A DNA stretch of 60,678 bases from the NCBI GenBank assembly GCA_016841485.1, contig JAENZA010000003.1, positions 1-60,678 of the forward strand, given 5' to 3'. Both the position numbers and the translations under genes were made by a program. The notes beneath the pieces are model-generated. The model searched no databases, was not told where the DNA came from, and saw only the letters and a list, made by a program, of their open reading frames with translations. Below, one piece after another: positions 9,132 to 18,160 of the stretch (positions are counted from its first letter, which is position 1; each line of letters starts with the position of its first letter). This DNA is from Methanobacteriota archaeon. Its GTDB lineage: Archaea > Halobacteriota > Methanomicrobia > Methanomicrobiales > Methanomicrobiaceae.

Positions 9132-9944
9132 TCAGAAGAGCCCGAACATCTTCAGCGAGCTTACCCAGAGGAGCAGGACAAAGAGATATTCCAGCTTTCT
9201 CGGTGACGTCAGACGAGAGATATGGACGCCCAGGTAGGAGGCGGGAATACTGGTGAGCGTCAGCACCGCCCATTGCGGCACATCAATATAGCCTAATGAA
9301 GGACCGGGAATGCCGGTCACCCCCCACCCGAATATCGTATAGGCAATGATACCCCCGAGGGCCGCGAAGATCAGAAATCCCGTGGAGGTTGCGACCGCAC
9401 GGTGAATGGCAAATCCGCAGGAGCCGGTGAGAAAAATGACGATGAGATACCCCCCTCCGATGCCAAGAAGTCCGGAAAGAAAACCGAAGATCGCTCCAGC
9501 GGCACAATAGAACAGAGCATGATGGTAAATAGTATCCTTATTGCCCACAGAACTCCGGAAGAACATCCTCACGGCGGCACCGAGAAGGAGAACCCCGAAG
9601 ATGATGCGAAGGCCGTCCCCATGAACATTTGTCGCAACATATGCACCGATAAAGGCCGCCAGAAATCCGGGAACCGCCATAAGGCGGATCTTTTCCCAGT
9701 CCGCCGCTGCATTCCTGTGATGGTAGAACGAACTTGAAATCGCAGTGGGCAGGATGACGGCCAGACTGGTTGCAAACGCCACCCGGGTTGCGATGGCAGG
9801 GTCCAGATGAGCAAAATCCGAGAGCACCCAGAACTGGGCGGGGACCATGATAAATCCGCCACCGACACCCAGCAGGCCGGCACCGATTCCTGCGATCACC
9901 CCGGTGAAGGCCAGAACCAGTACCATCAGGAAAATATCTTCCAT
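9132..9944 (-). CDS. TSUP-family permease (TauE/SafE-like anion exporter)
   Basis: 270 residues with about eight hydrophobic segments in two similar halves. Each half starts with the glycine-rich family motif (LLGVGGGFIMVP and LLGIGGGYLIVI). Such proteins move sulfite, organosulfonates or related anions. The substrate here cannot be read from sequence. It is convergent with the zinc-ribbon gene. Confidence 0.88.
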   Translation of the reverse strand: MEDIFLMVLVLAFTGVIAGIGAGLLGVGGGFIMVPAQFWVLSDFAHLDPAIATRVAFATSLAVILPTAISSSFYHHRNAAADWEKIRLMAVPGFLAAFIGAYVATNVHGDGLRIIFGVLLLGAAVRMFFRSSVGNKDTIYHHALFYCAAGAIFGFLSGLLGIGGGYLIVIFLTGSCGFAIHRAVATSTGFLIFAALGGIIAYTIFGWGVTGIPGPSLGYIDVPQWAVLTLTSIPASYLGVHISRLTSPRKLEYLFVLLLWVSSLKMFGLF

Positions 9945-10042
9945 GAAAAACCCCGAAACCCCCTCTCCGGAAGAGGGTATGATACGAGAATGATGTTCTT
10001 TCTAAATTAATCTTTGGCGATGTAAAAAAGGGATTATGAGTG

Positions 10043-10447
10043 CTATTCCACGATCATCTCTTCGGAATACCGGTTTTCAGTTGCGATCATAAATTCACCA
10101 CTCATATGCAGACATGAAACAGGACATGCATCATTGCACTGGGCACAGAAGATGCACTGGGTCACATAGATCCGCACGGTCTTTGTTTCCGGGAGAAATT
10201 CGATCGCATGGGCGGGACATACCCGGGTGCAGAGTTTGCAGCCGATGCAGGCATCCCGGTCATAGGTAATCTTTCCCCTGAACTTCACGGGCGTCTCCAC
10301 GGGAGGATGAACCGCCACCTCGCCCGCTGCGGCCTTCTGCAGAAATTCGGTGACCGATGGCGGCAGGTATTTTGCCGGGAAAAGGTTCGTTGCGGGTTTC
10401 TTCAGGAACTGCCTGAGGACTTCAGGGATGGCCGGGAGCAGGCTCAC
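10043..10447 (-). CDS. mbhN: Membrane-bound hydrogenase 2x[4Fe-4S] ferredoxin subunit MbhN
   Basis: 134 residues. Two clusters are expected from CIGCKLCTRVCP (Cys 67/70/73/77) and CIFCAQCNDACP (Cys 98/101/104/108). The protein is homologous to NuoI and EchF and would relay electrons between ferredoxin and the proximal cluster of MbhJ. It is the last gene of the mbh operon and starts inside the end of mbhM (ATGA-type overlap). Confidence 0.92.
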   Translation of the reverse strand: MSLLPAIPEVLRQFLKKPATNLFPAKYLPPSVTEFLQKAAAGEVAVHPPVETPVKFRGKITYDRDACIGCKLCTRVCPAHAIEFLPETKTVRIYVTQCIFCAQCNDACPVSCLHMSGEFMIATENRYSEEMIVE

Positions 10448-11454
10448 GCTACCACCCCCATACCCAGCATCGCATCAAGGACGATGAGAACCAGCCCCGC
10501 AAGTCCCACAATCCCGAGATACTTCCAGTACAAAGTGACCAGGTGGTTGATCCTGAGTCGCGCCATCATCACCCTGATGACACTCACCGAGAAGAAGACC
10601 ACCAATACGACTTTTATAATGAAAAAGAGCGCATCTGCAACGATCGCTGTCGTCGGGGCCATCGCAATATACCAGGAGGGATTCCACGGGAGGAAGAGCA
10701 CCACTGCAAGGGTCGCCATTGCGACCGTCTTCACAGCGGCGGAGAGGGAGAAGAGTGCAAGGTTTCTCCCCGAGTACTCTACCAGCAGACCGCCGGCAAG
10801 TTCGGTCTCAGCCTCTGGCGTATCACAGGGGACCCTTGAGAGCTCTGCCGGGGTCACCCATGCCAGCACCAGCAGGAGAAGAAGGAGACCCAGCCATCCA
10901 AACGGTCCGGCGATGCTCCAGACGGATGTCTGCGCTATGGTCGAAATCAGGAAGGGGTCGGCAATACCTGCCACCGACAGCCTCCATGCGATCGCGATGA
11001 TGGCAATAGCCAGCGGGAATTCATATGCAATCATGGTGACCATCTCCCTCTGGGACCCGACCGTTGCGTACGGCGACCCGGAGGCAAACCCGCCGGCGAC
11101 CATCGCAAGTGCGGGAACGGTGAGAAGATACATTATAAGCACGATATCGCCCCATTCCCCGAGCAACGGCATGATGCTGCCCACCGGAAGGTACAGGAGG
11201 ATGGTGACCGATGCGGCAAGAGCAATCAGGGGAGCGGCATTGAAGACCACCCCGAGGGCACCCTCCGGGACTACATTGTCCTTGCAGAGGAGTTTTCCTA
11301 TATCGATGAACGGCTGACGGATGGGAGGACCGACCCGTGCCTGCATACGGGCGGCGAACTTCCGGTCAATTCCCTGCAGGAACAGACCGAATACAATGCC
11401 ATAGACGGCAATGCCGATGCAGCCGACAACCGCTGCCATTACCGCGGTCAGCAT
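10444..11454 (-). CDS. mbhM: Membrane-bound hydrogenase NuoH-like subunit MbhM
   Basis: 336 residues with about eight transmembrane helices. Typical NuoH/EchB loops are seen, for example FLQGIDRKFAARMQARVGPP near the N-terminus and the acidic PAELSRVPCDTPEAETEL loop. It anchors the hydrogenase module to the membrane arm and is thought to couple redox chemistry to ion movement. It overlaps mbhL by 7 bases. Confidence 0.94.
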   Translation of the reverse strand: MLTAVMAAVVGCIGIAVYGIVFGLFLQGIDRKFAARMQARVGPPIRQPFIDIGKLLCKDNVVPEGALGVVFNAAPLIALAASVTILLYLPVGSIMPLLGEWGDIVLIMYLLTVPALAMVAGGFASGSPYATVGSQREMVTMIAYEFPLAIAIIAIAWRLSVAGIADPFLISTIAQTSVWSIAGPFGWLGLLLLLLVLAWVTPAELSRVPCDTPEAETELAGGLLVEYSGRNLALFSLSAAVKTVAMATLAVVLFLPWNPSWYIAMAPTTAIVADALFFIIKVVLVVFFSVSVIRVMMARLRINHLVTLYWKYLGIVGLAGLVLIVLDAMLGMGVVA

Positions 11455-12674
11455 CCCTGAATCCTCCGTGTTTTTTCGACCGAAAGACGGTGCAGGTCCT
11501 GTTTTGTCAGTATGCCAGACGTCCCGTTGCCGATGACGGCGACCCGATCCGTGCAGGACATGCAGGGATCGATGGAGGCGACAATGATGGGGATATCGGC
11601 GATCTGTTCATTCTTCAGCATGGTAAGCCATGACATCTGGTTCGAATACGTCGATGCCTTCACCTTCCATGCCTCGGGGGATTCCGATTTGTTCATCCGG
11701 ACAAAGTGGAAGCATTCGCCGCGCGGGGCCTCGACCCTTCCGAACGCTTCGCCTTCGGCCTTTTTGCAGGTTGCAAGGATCTTTGCGTACTTCTGCTCCC
11801 ACATCACAACGCCTGGAGGCATATTGTCGATGCACTGCCGTATAATCGACATCGACTGTACCACCTCCAGGAGGCGGACAACGATCCTGTCATACACGTC
11901 CCCGCGAATTTCTCCTGCATACTGGTCAGGCAGGACCATCGTGAAATCGAGGTCCCCGTACGCCGCATACGGCGCATCCAGACGGACGTCCATCTCAAGG
12001 CCGGACGCACGGGCCGTCGGCCCCACCGTGCAGAGCTCAAGCGCCTGCTTCCGGGTCATAAGACCGGTATCCCTGCAGCGAACCTTAATGGAGGTATCTT
12101 CAAGGAAGAGTTTCAGCAGTTTTTTTGTAATGTCCTCATATGCGGCAAGGGTCTTTTCAACCTTCGGGAACTGGTCTTCGGTGATATCACGCCGGACACC
12201 GCCGACCTGGACGATGCCATAGTTTACCCGGTTGCCGGTGATGAGCTCCAGGAGATCCATCGCGTCCTCACGGACCCTCCATGCGAGGTGGAAGAGCGTG
12301 TCAAACCCGAGCTCGTGGGCGGCGACACCGGCCCACAGCAGATGCGACTGGATACGTTCAAGTTCCGCGACGATGGTCCGGACATAATGGGCGCGTTCAG
12401 GCACCTCGATCTCTGCAATCTGTTCGACCGCACGGCAGAAGGCAAGGGTGTGCGAAACCCCGCAGATACCGCATATCCGGTCACAGAGATGGGCAATCTG
12501 GACGGGGTTTCTTCGCATGCCCATCCATTCGATGCCACGATGAACCTTGCCGGGTGCAAAGTCCAGGTCCTCGACGACTTCTCCGTTGATCTTAAAGGTG
12601 AAGAGAATCGGTTCCTTGAGTGCGGGATGGATGGGCCCGATTGGAATATTGTATGACGGCTTGGAATCACTCAT
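11448..12674 (-). CDS. mbhL: Membrane-bound [NiFe] hydrogenase large subunit MbhL
   Basis: 408 residues from ATG 12674 (MSDSKPSYN). The ORF extends 37 codons further, but that Arg-rich extension is just the reading of mbhK in another frame. Both nickel-binding pairs are intact: RICGICGVSH (Cys 68/71) and DPCMSCTDR (Cys 371/374). So this is a real group 4 hydrogenase and not a NuoD-like subunit that has lost nickel. About 34 residues follow the last Cys; whether they are cleaved is not known. Confidence 0.95.
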   Translation of the reverse strand: MSDSKPSYNIPIGPIHPALKEPILFTFKINGEVVEDLDFAPGKVHRGIEWMGMRRNPVQIAHLCDRICGICGVSHTLAFCRAVEQIAEIEVPERAHYVRTIVAELERIQSHLLWAGVAAHELGFDTLFHLAWRVREDAMDLLELITGNRVNYGIVQVGGVRRDITEDQFPKVEKTLAAYEDITKKLLKLFLEDTSIKVRCRDTGLMTRKQALELCTVGPTARASGLEMDVRLDAPYAAYGDLDFTMVLPDQYAGEIRGDVYDRIVVRLLEVVQSMSIIRQCIDNMPPGVVMWEQKYAKILATCKKAEGEAFGRVEAPRGECFHFVRMNKSESPEAWKVKASTYSNQMSWLTMLKNEQIADIPIIVASIDPCMSCTDRVAVIGNGTSGILTKQDLHRLSVEKTRRIQGC

Positions 12675-13305
12675 CCTGTGCCACCTCCTTTGTCTCCTCA
12701 GGTTTCTCCTCAGGTTTTTTCTTTGCCGGCTTCTCCTTCGGTTTGACCGGTGGGTTCGGGCGGTCCTCGGGCCGTCCGACCGCAAAGAGGTCCTTTACCA
12801 TGTCCTCACGGATGCCGGTCTCATCTTTTCGCCAGGGATACACCCCTTCCGGGAAATCGGCTGGCAGGAAAAGTCCCCTGGGATCCGGGATATCGATCAC
12901 GGTAATGCCGAGCATCTCCTGTTTCTCACGTTCGGTGTAGACCGCGCCGGGGATAAGGCGGGAGATGGTCGGGACCGTCAGGTCATCCTTCGGCAGGGGT
13001 ACGGTGATGGTGATGCACACCTCCTTTCGTCCAATACCGAAGAATACCGACATATGGTACAACAGTTCCACCGTCTCCCCGCAGTCAACACCCGATACCA
13101 CTGAGAGGTGAGGATAATCAATCGCGATGATCGCCGAGAGAACGCGGGTGAGATCGCTTCGATCCGTCCGAATCCAGAGAGATACCCCAGGTGTTTTTTC
13201 GCGGCCTTCACCCCATGATGCAATCCTTGTCTCCTGAAGCGCATCGCCGCAGGATGCCTGCAGCGCCGCCTCAATCCCTGCTGCATTCATCGTATTTCGC
13301 GTCAT
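12667..13305 (-). CDS. mbhK: Membrane-bound hydrogenase NuoC-like subunit MbhK
   Basis: 212 residues from ATG 13305, which forms an ATGA overlap with the stop of mbhJ; a longer ORF start at 13389 lies inside mbhJ. The core has the NuoC/30-kDa signature (LLYHMS, EREKQEMLGITVIDIPDPR). The last 40 residues or so are a Lys/Glu/Pro-rich tail (EKPAKKKPEEKPEE), low in complexity and probably disordered. The stop overlaps the mbhL start. Confidence 0.9.
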   Translation of the reverse strand: MTRNTMNAAGIEAALQASCGDALQETRIASWGEGREKTPGVSLWIRTDRSDLTRVLSAIIAIDYPHLSVVSGVDCGETVELLYHMSVFFGIGRKEVCITITVPLPKDDLTVPTISRLIPGAVYTEREKQEMLGITVIDIPDPRGLFLPADFPEGVYPWRKDETGIREDMVKDLFAVGRPEDRPNPPVKPKEKPAKKKPEEKPEETKEVAQDE

Positions 13306-13739
13306 TTTTTCCCCTCCGCCTCCAGGCGTTCGAGTTTTGCAACTCCCTTCACCACCGCATCGATGATTGCTTCCGGTCGCGGGGCACACCCGGGGACATA
13401 GACGTCCACCGGGATGACATCCCCAACCGGTCCGTCAAGGTTGTAGGAGTCAAAGAAGACTCCCCCCGACTGACCACATGTTCCCACACAGATGACGACC
13501 TTAGGGTCGGGCATCTGGTCATAGACCCTTCTCAGCCGGGCCGCCATGTCATGGACCACCGGCCCGGTGACGAGGAGCACATCGGCATGCCGGGGTGACC
13601 CGACCAGTTTGATGCCGAAGCGTTCCGGGTCGTACCGGGGGGTGAGCGTACATACGATCTCGATATCACAGCCATTGCAGGAGCCAGAGTTGAAATGGAA
13701 CACCCACAATGACCGGTTAAATGATTTGGACAATCTCAT
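13302..13739 (-). CDS. mbhJ: Membrane-bound hydrogenase small subunit MbhJ
   Basis: 145 residues, NuoB/EchC family. Ligands of the proximal [4Fe-4S] cluster are GSCNGCDIE (Cys 21/24), GTCGQSGG (Cys 88) and PGCAPRPE (Cys 118). It passes electrons between MbhN and the nickel site in MbhL. Confidence 0.95.
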   Translation of the reverse strand: MRLSKSFNRSLWVFHFNSGSCNGCDIEIVCTLTPRYDPERFGIKLVGSPRHADVLLVTGPVVHDMAARLRRVYDQMPDPKVVICVGTCGQSGGVFFDSYNLDGPVGDVIPVDVYVPGCAPRPEAIIDAVVKGVAKLERLEAEGKK

Positions 13740-14084
13740 TTACAGCACCCCCGCCATGATGATGACAAGCGCCAGAACTCCGATAAACCAGAGTACATAG
13801 TCGGTGAGAATCCCACTGTGTATGGGAACCACACGGTCGTAATATCCCTTCAGGGCATCGGTAAAGCCCCAGTAGAGGTTTGACGCCCCGACATGCGTCT
13901 CTTCGGCAGAGGGTGCGTCATTGCCCGAGAGATAGGGTTTTGCCGATTCTGCCCCGGAAGGACGGGCCGATTCGCCGCGGGAGCGTATCAGCCAGGCGAT
14001 CAGCAGAGCGACCACAAGTGCAACAAGCCAGAGGAGTGGGTTCCATGCACCAAATCCCGTATCCAGCGTCTCAATGAGTGCCAT
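13740..14084 (-). CDS. mbhI: Membrane-bound hydrogenase small membrane subunit MbhI
   Basis: 114 residues from ATG 14084 (MALIETLD). One helix lies near the N-terminus and one at the C-terminus, flanking a polar loop; GYYDRVVPIHSGILTDYVLW is the recognisable MbhI-like region. It links the antiporter-like module to the hydrogenase module in the Pyrococcus Mbh structure. It starts one base past the mbhH stop and ends next to the mbhJ start. Confidence 0.82.
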   Translation of the reverse strand: MALIETLDTGFGAWNPLLWLVALVVALLIAWLIRSRGESARPSGAESAKPYLSGNDAPSAEETHVGASNLYWGFTDALKGYYDRVVPIHSGILTDYVLWFIGVLALVIIMAGVL

Positions 14085-14085
14085 G

Positions 14086-15660
14086 TCAGAGACCTCCCAT
14101 GACCGATGCGATATAACTGCCCTGGTCGACAAGCGCACCTGCCGCCGGGCTTATCACAAGATCAACGATCTGCTGGGGGAAGATGCCCATCAGCACGGTG
14201 AGGAGAGCAAGGATGCCCATAGCAGCGAGCATCGGGACGGGCACTTCCTTTACCTCGGCGTACCGCTCCTGCCTCGGGCCCATGAATATTGCATGGAACA
14301 CCTTGACAAATGATGCCAGAGTCAGAATCGAGACCACCATAGCAATGATCGAGAGCAGCGGGTTGAATGCAAATACCGATTCATATATCATCAGTTTCGA
14401 GGCAAATCCGTTAAATGGCGGAATGCCGGCAATAGCAAGCGCCCCGATCACGAAGAAGAGCATGGTCCACTTCATCGAGTGCCCCAGACCTCCGAGTTTG
14501 TTGAGGTTGCGAGTCCCCGTCTGGTAAAATATTGCCCCGGCCGTCAGGAATAAAAGCCCCTTATACATCGCATGGTTGACGATGTGGAAGATGCCACCCT
14601 CCATTGCAGTAAGACCAAAAGACTCCAGCATCACAGGGTCACCGAGGACAGCAAGACCGACACCGACACCGAGCAGCATGTACCCAGTCTGTGATACCGC
14701 ATGATAGGCCATCAGCCGTTTGACATCCTTCTGCGGTATGGCCATCGACACCCCGACAAACATGGAGAGCACACCGAGGATGATGATGAACCACCCGATG
14801 GTGACGTAGTTGAGCGTCAGCCCATAGAGAGTGAATGCTACCCTGAAGACCCCATACAGGCTTGCCTGGCTTGCCACCACAAGAAACGCGGTGATCGCCG
14901 ACGGTGCCATCGAGTAGGTATCCGGCGTCCAGAAATGCATCGGCACCGCACCCGCCTTCATGGCAAGCCCCGTCAGCAGGAGTGCAAGCGCCACCTTGTC
15001 AAGGAAGCCGAACTGCATCCGTTCTGCGATGACGGCAATATTCAGGGAATCATACTGCCCGTACAGGAGAGCCACGGCATAGAGGACCAGGAGCCCTGCA
15101 AGGGTGGAGAGGAAGGCATATTTCAGGGCCGCCTCCACCGCCACACCCTTATCGATGCGGTAGGCGACCAGCGCCGCCCCGGCGAGTGAGTTGATCTCCA
15201 GGAATACGAAGAAGTTGAAGAGATCACCGGTGCAGACCATGCCCAGAATTCCCACCAGGAGAAGGAGCAGAAGGGCAAAGTAGCCGTCCCTGCCCGATTC
15301 CATTTTTCCTGACGGGAAGGAGAAGACGGCGGCGACCATCCCCACAAAGGAGGCGAAGAGGGCCATGAAGGCGCTCATTGCATCCACGTTGAAGATGATG
15401 CGGACGGGAATACCGCCTGAATCCGAGACGAGGGCGGCAGAGGATGCTGCGGCCCCGAAGGTATAGATGACCGGTCCCGTCGTATAGACCTCCACTGCAA
15501 GAACGGCAGAGGTTACAAAGGTCAGAGCCGTTATGAGAAGAATCCACAGGTTGCGTGGTGTCTTTCCCATTCTCCCAATAAGCGGGGTCGCAAAGGCCCC
15601 GAGCATCGGGATTGCAAGCAGCAATGCGGGTGCGTTGGCACTCCAGAATTCCCAGATCAT
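14086..15660 (-). CDS. mbhH: Membrane-bound hydrogenase MrpD/NuoLMN-like antiporter subunit MbhH
   Basis: 524 residues, about 14 transmembrane helices, proton-conducting membrane transporter family. Typical features are FFVFLEINSLAGAALVAY, the AMKAGAVPMHFWTPDTYSMAP helix with its lysine, and VKRLMAYHAVSQTGYM. It forms the ion-translocating unit that pairs with the hydrogenase part. It overlaps mbhG by 4 bases. Confidence 0.94.
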   Translation of the reverse strand: MIWEFWSANAPALLLAIPMLGAFATPLIGRMGKTPRNLWILLITALTFVTSAVLAVEVYTTGPVIYTFGAAASSAALVSDSGGIPVRIIFNVDAMSAFMALFASFVGMVAAVFSFPSGKMESGRDGYFALLLLLLVGILGMVCTGDLFNFFVFLEINSLAGAALVAYRIDKGVAVEAALKYAFLSTLAGLLVLYAVALLYGQYDSLNIAVIAERMQFGFLDKVALALLLTGLAMKAGAVPMHFWTPDTYSMAPSAITAFLVVASQASLYGVFRVAFTLYGLTLNYVTIGWFIIILGVLSMFVGVSMAIPQKDVKRLMAYHAVSQTGYMLLGVGVGLAVLGDPVMLESFGLTAMEGGIFHIVNHAMYKGLLFLTAGAIFYQTGTRNLNKLGGLGHSMKWTMLFFVIGALAIAGIPPFNGFASKLMIYESVFAFNPLLSIIAMVVSILTLASFVKVFHAIFMGPRQERYAEVKEVPVPMLAAMGILALLTVLMGIFPQQIVDLVISPAAGALVDQGSYIASVMGGL

Positions 15661-16001
15661 CCTTTCAGCCTCCGCATATCACGCACGTCGGCCGAACCGT
15701 ATTTCCGGTAGATGATCATCACAAATGAGAGCAAAAGCGCCGTCGTTGCGATGCCGATCACAATATTCGTAAGCGTCATCGCCTGCACGGTCGGCAGGAC
15801 CATATCGGTCGACGGTGCGTTCGTAAAGATGGGCGCGACACCGCCGTCGCGATAGCCGGTCGCGACCAGCATGAGGTTTACGCCCGCTTCCACCACGGCA
15901 AGCCCCATCACCATTTTTATGAGATTGTGCCGGGTTACAATCGTTACAATCCCGATTACAATCAGAATGCCGGCGGCAATAAAGGGAATATCACCGAACA
16001 T
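15657..16001 (-). CDS. mbhG: Membrane-bound hydrogenase MrpC/NuoK-like subunit MbhG
   Basis: 114 residues with three transmembrane helices and the MrpC signature (GLAVVEAGVNLMLVATGY, then DMVLPTVQAMTLTNIVIGIA). Its ATG overlaps the mbhF stop by one base (TGATG). Confidence 0.93.
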   Translation of the reverse strand: MFGDIPFIAAGILIVIGIVTIVTRHNLIKMVMGLAVVEAGVNLMLVATGYRDGGVAPIFTNAPSTDMVLPTVQAMTLTNIVIGIATTALLLSFVMIIYRKYGSADVRDMRRLKG

Positions 16002-16465
16002 CAGGCATCACCCCTGACCACTGAAAGCATCGCAAGGATGATCACGCTCATGGCGCCAAGCACTTCAAGGCCGACTGCTATATTCATGATCGGGATAACA
16101 CCACCCGTATTCAGATCACCGGGGTTGATACCGAACGCAACCGGTGTTCCGAACAGGCTGCCGGTATTAACAAGCCAGTTGCCAAAGAATGCGATTCCGG
16201 CGGCGAGCGCGATGAGCGCCGTTACGATAAAGAGCATAAGACCAAGCGTTTCGGTATTTTTCAGGAACCCAAGGGATATGCGCTCCCTGATGGTCTCACG
16301 GGAGTGGGCGACGATCAGAAGCACAAAGGCGGTCGCGATGACCGCACCTCCCTGAAACCCTCCACCGGGTGTCAGGTGTCCGTGAATGACAATATAAAAC
16401 CCGAACACCAGGACAAACGGCATAAGAAGTCCCGCACCGGTGCGTACCAGGTTACTCATATTCAT
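16001..16465 (-). CDS. mbhF: Membrane-bound hydrogenase MrpB-like subunit MbhF
   Basis: 154 residues from ATG 16465 ([10 protein letters not shown]). This start was chosen because a GGAGG lies 9 bases upstream; the ATG at 16474 sits only 1 base from that site. Four helices with the MrpB motif [18 protein letters not shown]. The start lies inside the mbhE reading frame, overlapping its end by 14 bases. Confidence 0.88.
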   Translation of the reverse strand: MNMSNLVRTGAGLLMPFVLVFGFYIVIHGHLTPGGGFQGGAVIATAFVLLIVAHSRETIRERISLGFLKNTETLGLMLFIVTALIALAAGIAFFGNWLVNTGSLFGTPVAFGINPGDLNTGGVIPIMNIAVGLEVLGAMSVIILAMLSVVRGDA

Positions 16466-16739
16466 ATTCTTCATCCTCCTTTGCGAGGGTGCGAAGCACG
16501 AGGCCGATGCCAAGCACTGCGGTGAAAAGAACGGTCGCTTCCCCGAGGGTATCGAATCCACGGTAGTCAAAGACGACATCGGTTACGATATTGTTCCCGC
16601 CGGTCTCTTCCTGCCCGTGTGCGATCATATAGTCGTCCATATCGTGGTAGGCGGGAACACCGAATTCCAGGCCCGCACCACAGAGAAGGAGACTCCCTGC
16701 GATAACCGCGACAACAAGCCACGTCATTACCTGTTTCAT
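16452..16739 (-). CDS. mbhE: Membrane-bound hydrogenase subunit MbhE
   Basis: 95 residues. A helix at the N-terminus, a polar loop ([19 protein letters not shown], the motif shared with MrpA C-terminal and MrpB N-terminal regions), a second helix, and an acidic C-terminus. It overlaps mbhD and mbhF. Confidence 0.86.
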   Translation of the reverse strand: MKQVMTWLVVAVIAGSLLLCGAGLEFGVPAYHDMDDYMIAHGQEETGGNNIVTDVVFDYRGFDTLGEATVLFTAVLGIGLVLRTLAKEDEEYEYE

Positions 16740-16993
16740 TCGGCATCCGCCTCCGGGTCTTTCTCTGTCGCACGTATGGCGAGGATGAAGATCGCCGTCG
16801 TAAGACCGGCACCAATGGCTGCTTCTGCGATAGCAACATCAGGTGCCTGGAGGATCAAAAATTCAAGGGAAAGCAGGAAACTGAACACGCCAAATGAGAT
16901 GGCGGCAGAGAGCAGATCCCTGAAATACCAGATCATCCCCGCAGAGAGAAGAAGGCCGATAAGTATCAGTCCTTGAATGATCAAGTCCATCAT
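16736..16993 (-). CDS. mbhD: Membrane-bound hydrogenase subunit MbhD (MrpA C-terminal-like)
   Basis: 85 residues from ATG 16993, which overlaps the mbhC stop. A much longer ORF in this frame (to 17449) is the shadow of mbhC and mbhB. Three helices and the DUF4040-type motif [20 protein letters not shown]. It corresponds to part of the Mrp antiporter MrpA subunit split off in Mbh. Confidence 0.87.
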   Translation of the reverse strand: MMDLIIQGLILIGLLLSAGMIWYFRDLLSAAISFGVFSFLLSLEFLILQAPDVAIAEAAIGAGLTTAIFILAIRATEKDPEADAE

Positions 16994-17346
16994 TTCTGTT
17001 CCACCTCCGAGAGACGGTCGACGACACCTTCCGGTTTGATTCCTGCACGGTATGCGGCCCGTGAGATGGCGTGGGCCCCAATCGCGTTCGTAAATGCCAG
17101 GGCAATCAGTGCCAGGAGCGTGTGTAGACCAAGAACGATATACTGGGCATCCCCTCCTGCAAGATACTGCGACAGCACATACGCGATAATTCCAAGACAG
17201 AGGAAAATCGACCCGAAGGTGGTCAGTTTCGTCTCCGCATGCAACCGGGTGTAGACATCCGGAAACCGCAGGATGCCTGCAACACCGAGGGTGCATGCCA
17301 AAAGTCCGATGGCTATGCAGATGAAAATGATAATTTCGGCATCCAT
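16990..17346 (-). CDS. mbhC: Membrane-bound hydrogenase MrpG-like subunit MbhC
   Basis: 118 residues, three helices, MnhG/PhaG family signature GILRFPDVYTRLHAETK. Part of the sodium/proton antiporter-like module. It abuts mbhB with a one-base overlap. Confidence 0.92.
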   Translation of the reverse strand: MDAEIIIFICIAIGLLACTLGVAGILRFPDVYTRLHAETKLTTFGSIFLCLGIIAYVLSQYLAGGDAQYIVLGLHTLLALIALAFTNAIGAHAISRAAYRAGIKPEGVVDRLSEVEQK

Positions 17347-17603
17347 TAGATATCCCTCCCGACAAGCTTTGCCAGATAGAGTGTTCCGACAAAGGAGAGA
17401 ACGGCATAGACGATGGCAACATCCACATAGACCGTCTCCTGGAAGGCAACCCCGAATATCAGGATTGCGCAGACGGTAAAGGTGTTGATGGCGTCAAGCG
17501 CGACCACCCGGTCGGGGGCTGTGGGACCCTTAAAGAGCCGGATCATCACCAGCAGAATTAGGATGAACAGGACTGAAAGGGCAGTCTGCCAGGGATCGAT
17601 CAT
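17346..17603 (-). CDS. mbhB: Membrane-bound hydrogenase MrpF-like subunit MbhB
   Basis: 85 residues from ATG 17603 (MIDPWQTA), giving an ATGA overlap with mbhA; the ORF starts 7 codons earlier. MrpF motif GPTAPDRVVALDAINT between hydrophobic helices. Confidence 0.91.
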   Translation of the reverse strand: MIDPWQTALSVLFILILLVMIRLFKGPTAPDRVVALDAINTFTVCAILIFGVAFQETVYVDVAIVYAVLSFVGTLYLAKLVGRDI

Positions 17604-18127
17604 TCTGCAATCCTCCGTATCCATGCGGGCATATTGAAAAATGCAAAGATATCCGACGCATCACACATCTCTTTTTCACCGCATATCTCACTGACATTGA
17701 GCATGTGTACGTAGAACACTCCCGTAGTATCGTCCACCTCGACAGTGAGTGTTCCCGGCGTCAGCGTAATCGAGTTTGCCAGAAGAAGTTTTCCGAGATC
17801 GGTACTGAGACCAGGGTTGAATTTCACTATCCCTGGCCTGATGTTGCCCGTGATGACACGGATTGCAACATCGATATTTGCCCTGATTATCTCCACAAAA
17901 AGGGGTCCGATGGAATAGATGGCAAGAAGAACCCACCGGAACGGATGTGCCATCCTCATGTTCCCGCTACTGCAGAACCATGAGGCCGAAAGACCACCGA
18001 CAACCACGCCGATAAGAACCCCGGCAACGATTTCCGGCCATGACCAGAAGAGAACATCACCTGAACCGGCCGTCAGCAGGAGATATGCCAGAAAAGCAAA
18101 TATTGCAGTTACAGCGACAGGTTTCAT
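17600..18127 (-). CDS. mbhA: Membrane-bound hydrogenase MrpE-like subunit MbhA
   Basis: 175 residues. N-terminal helices and the MnhE-family core with VEIIRANIDVAIRVITG and LLANSITLTPGTLTVEV, followed by a cytoplasmic region. First gene of the operon. A TATA box at 18161-18170 and a GGTGG just before the ATG are the likely expression signals. Confidence 0.92.
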   Translation of the reverse strand: MKPVAVTAIFAFLAYLLLTAGSGDVLFWSWPEIVAGVLIGVVVGGLSASWFCSSGNMRMAHPFRWVLLAIYSIGPLFVEIIRANIDVAIRVITGNIRPGIVKFNPGLSTDLGKLLLANSITLTPGTLTVEVDDTTGVFYVHMLNVSEICGEKEMCDASDIFAFFNMPAWIRRIAE

Positions 18128-18130
18128 ACA

Positions 18131-18145
18131 CCACCAGTCCGGTGG
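18131..18145 (-). promoter_or_regulatory. Inverted repeat over the mbhA leader
   Basis: CCACC (18131-18135) and GGTGG (18141-18145) are perfect 5-base arms with a 5-base spacer. In the minus-strand transcript the arm nearest mbhA is the GGTGG that would serve as Shine-Dalgarno, 3 bases before the ATG. It could be an operator at the transcription start or a small hairpin that hides the ribosome site. Confidence 0.4.
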
Positions 18146-18160
18146 CTGCCGTGTAATCCA

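Noticed and set aside
10208-11317. 369-codon plus-strand frame opposite mbhM and mbhN
   Set aside because: Low-complexity Ser/Thr/Ala translation, antisense of membrane helices.
11706-12656. 316-codon plus-strand frame opposite mbhL
   Set aside because: Shadow of the hydrogenase large subunit.
16736-17449. 237-residue single protein in the mbhD frame
   Set aside because: Everything before ATG 16993 is the off-frame reading of mbhC and mbhB; the real MbhD is 85 residues.
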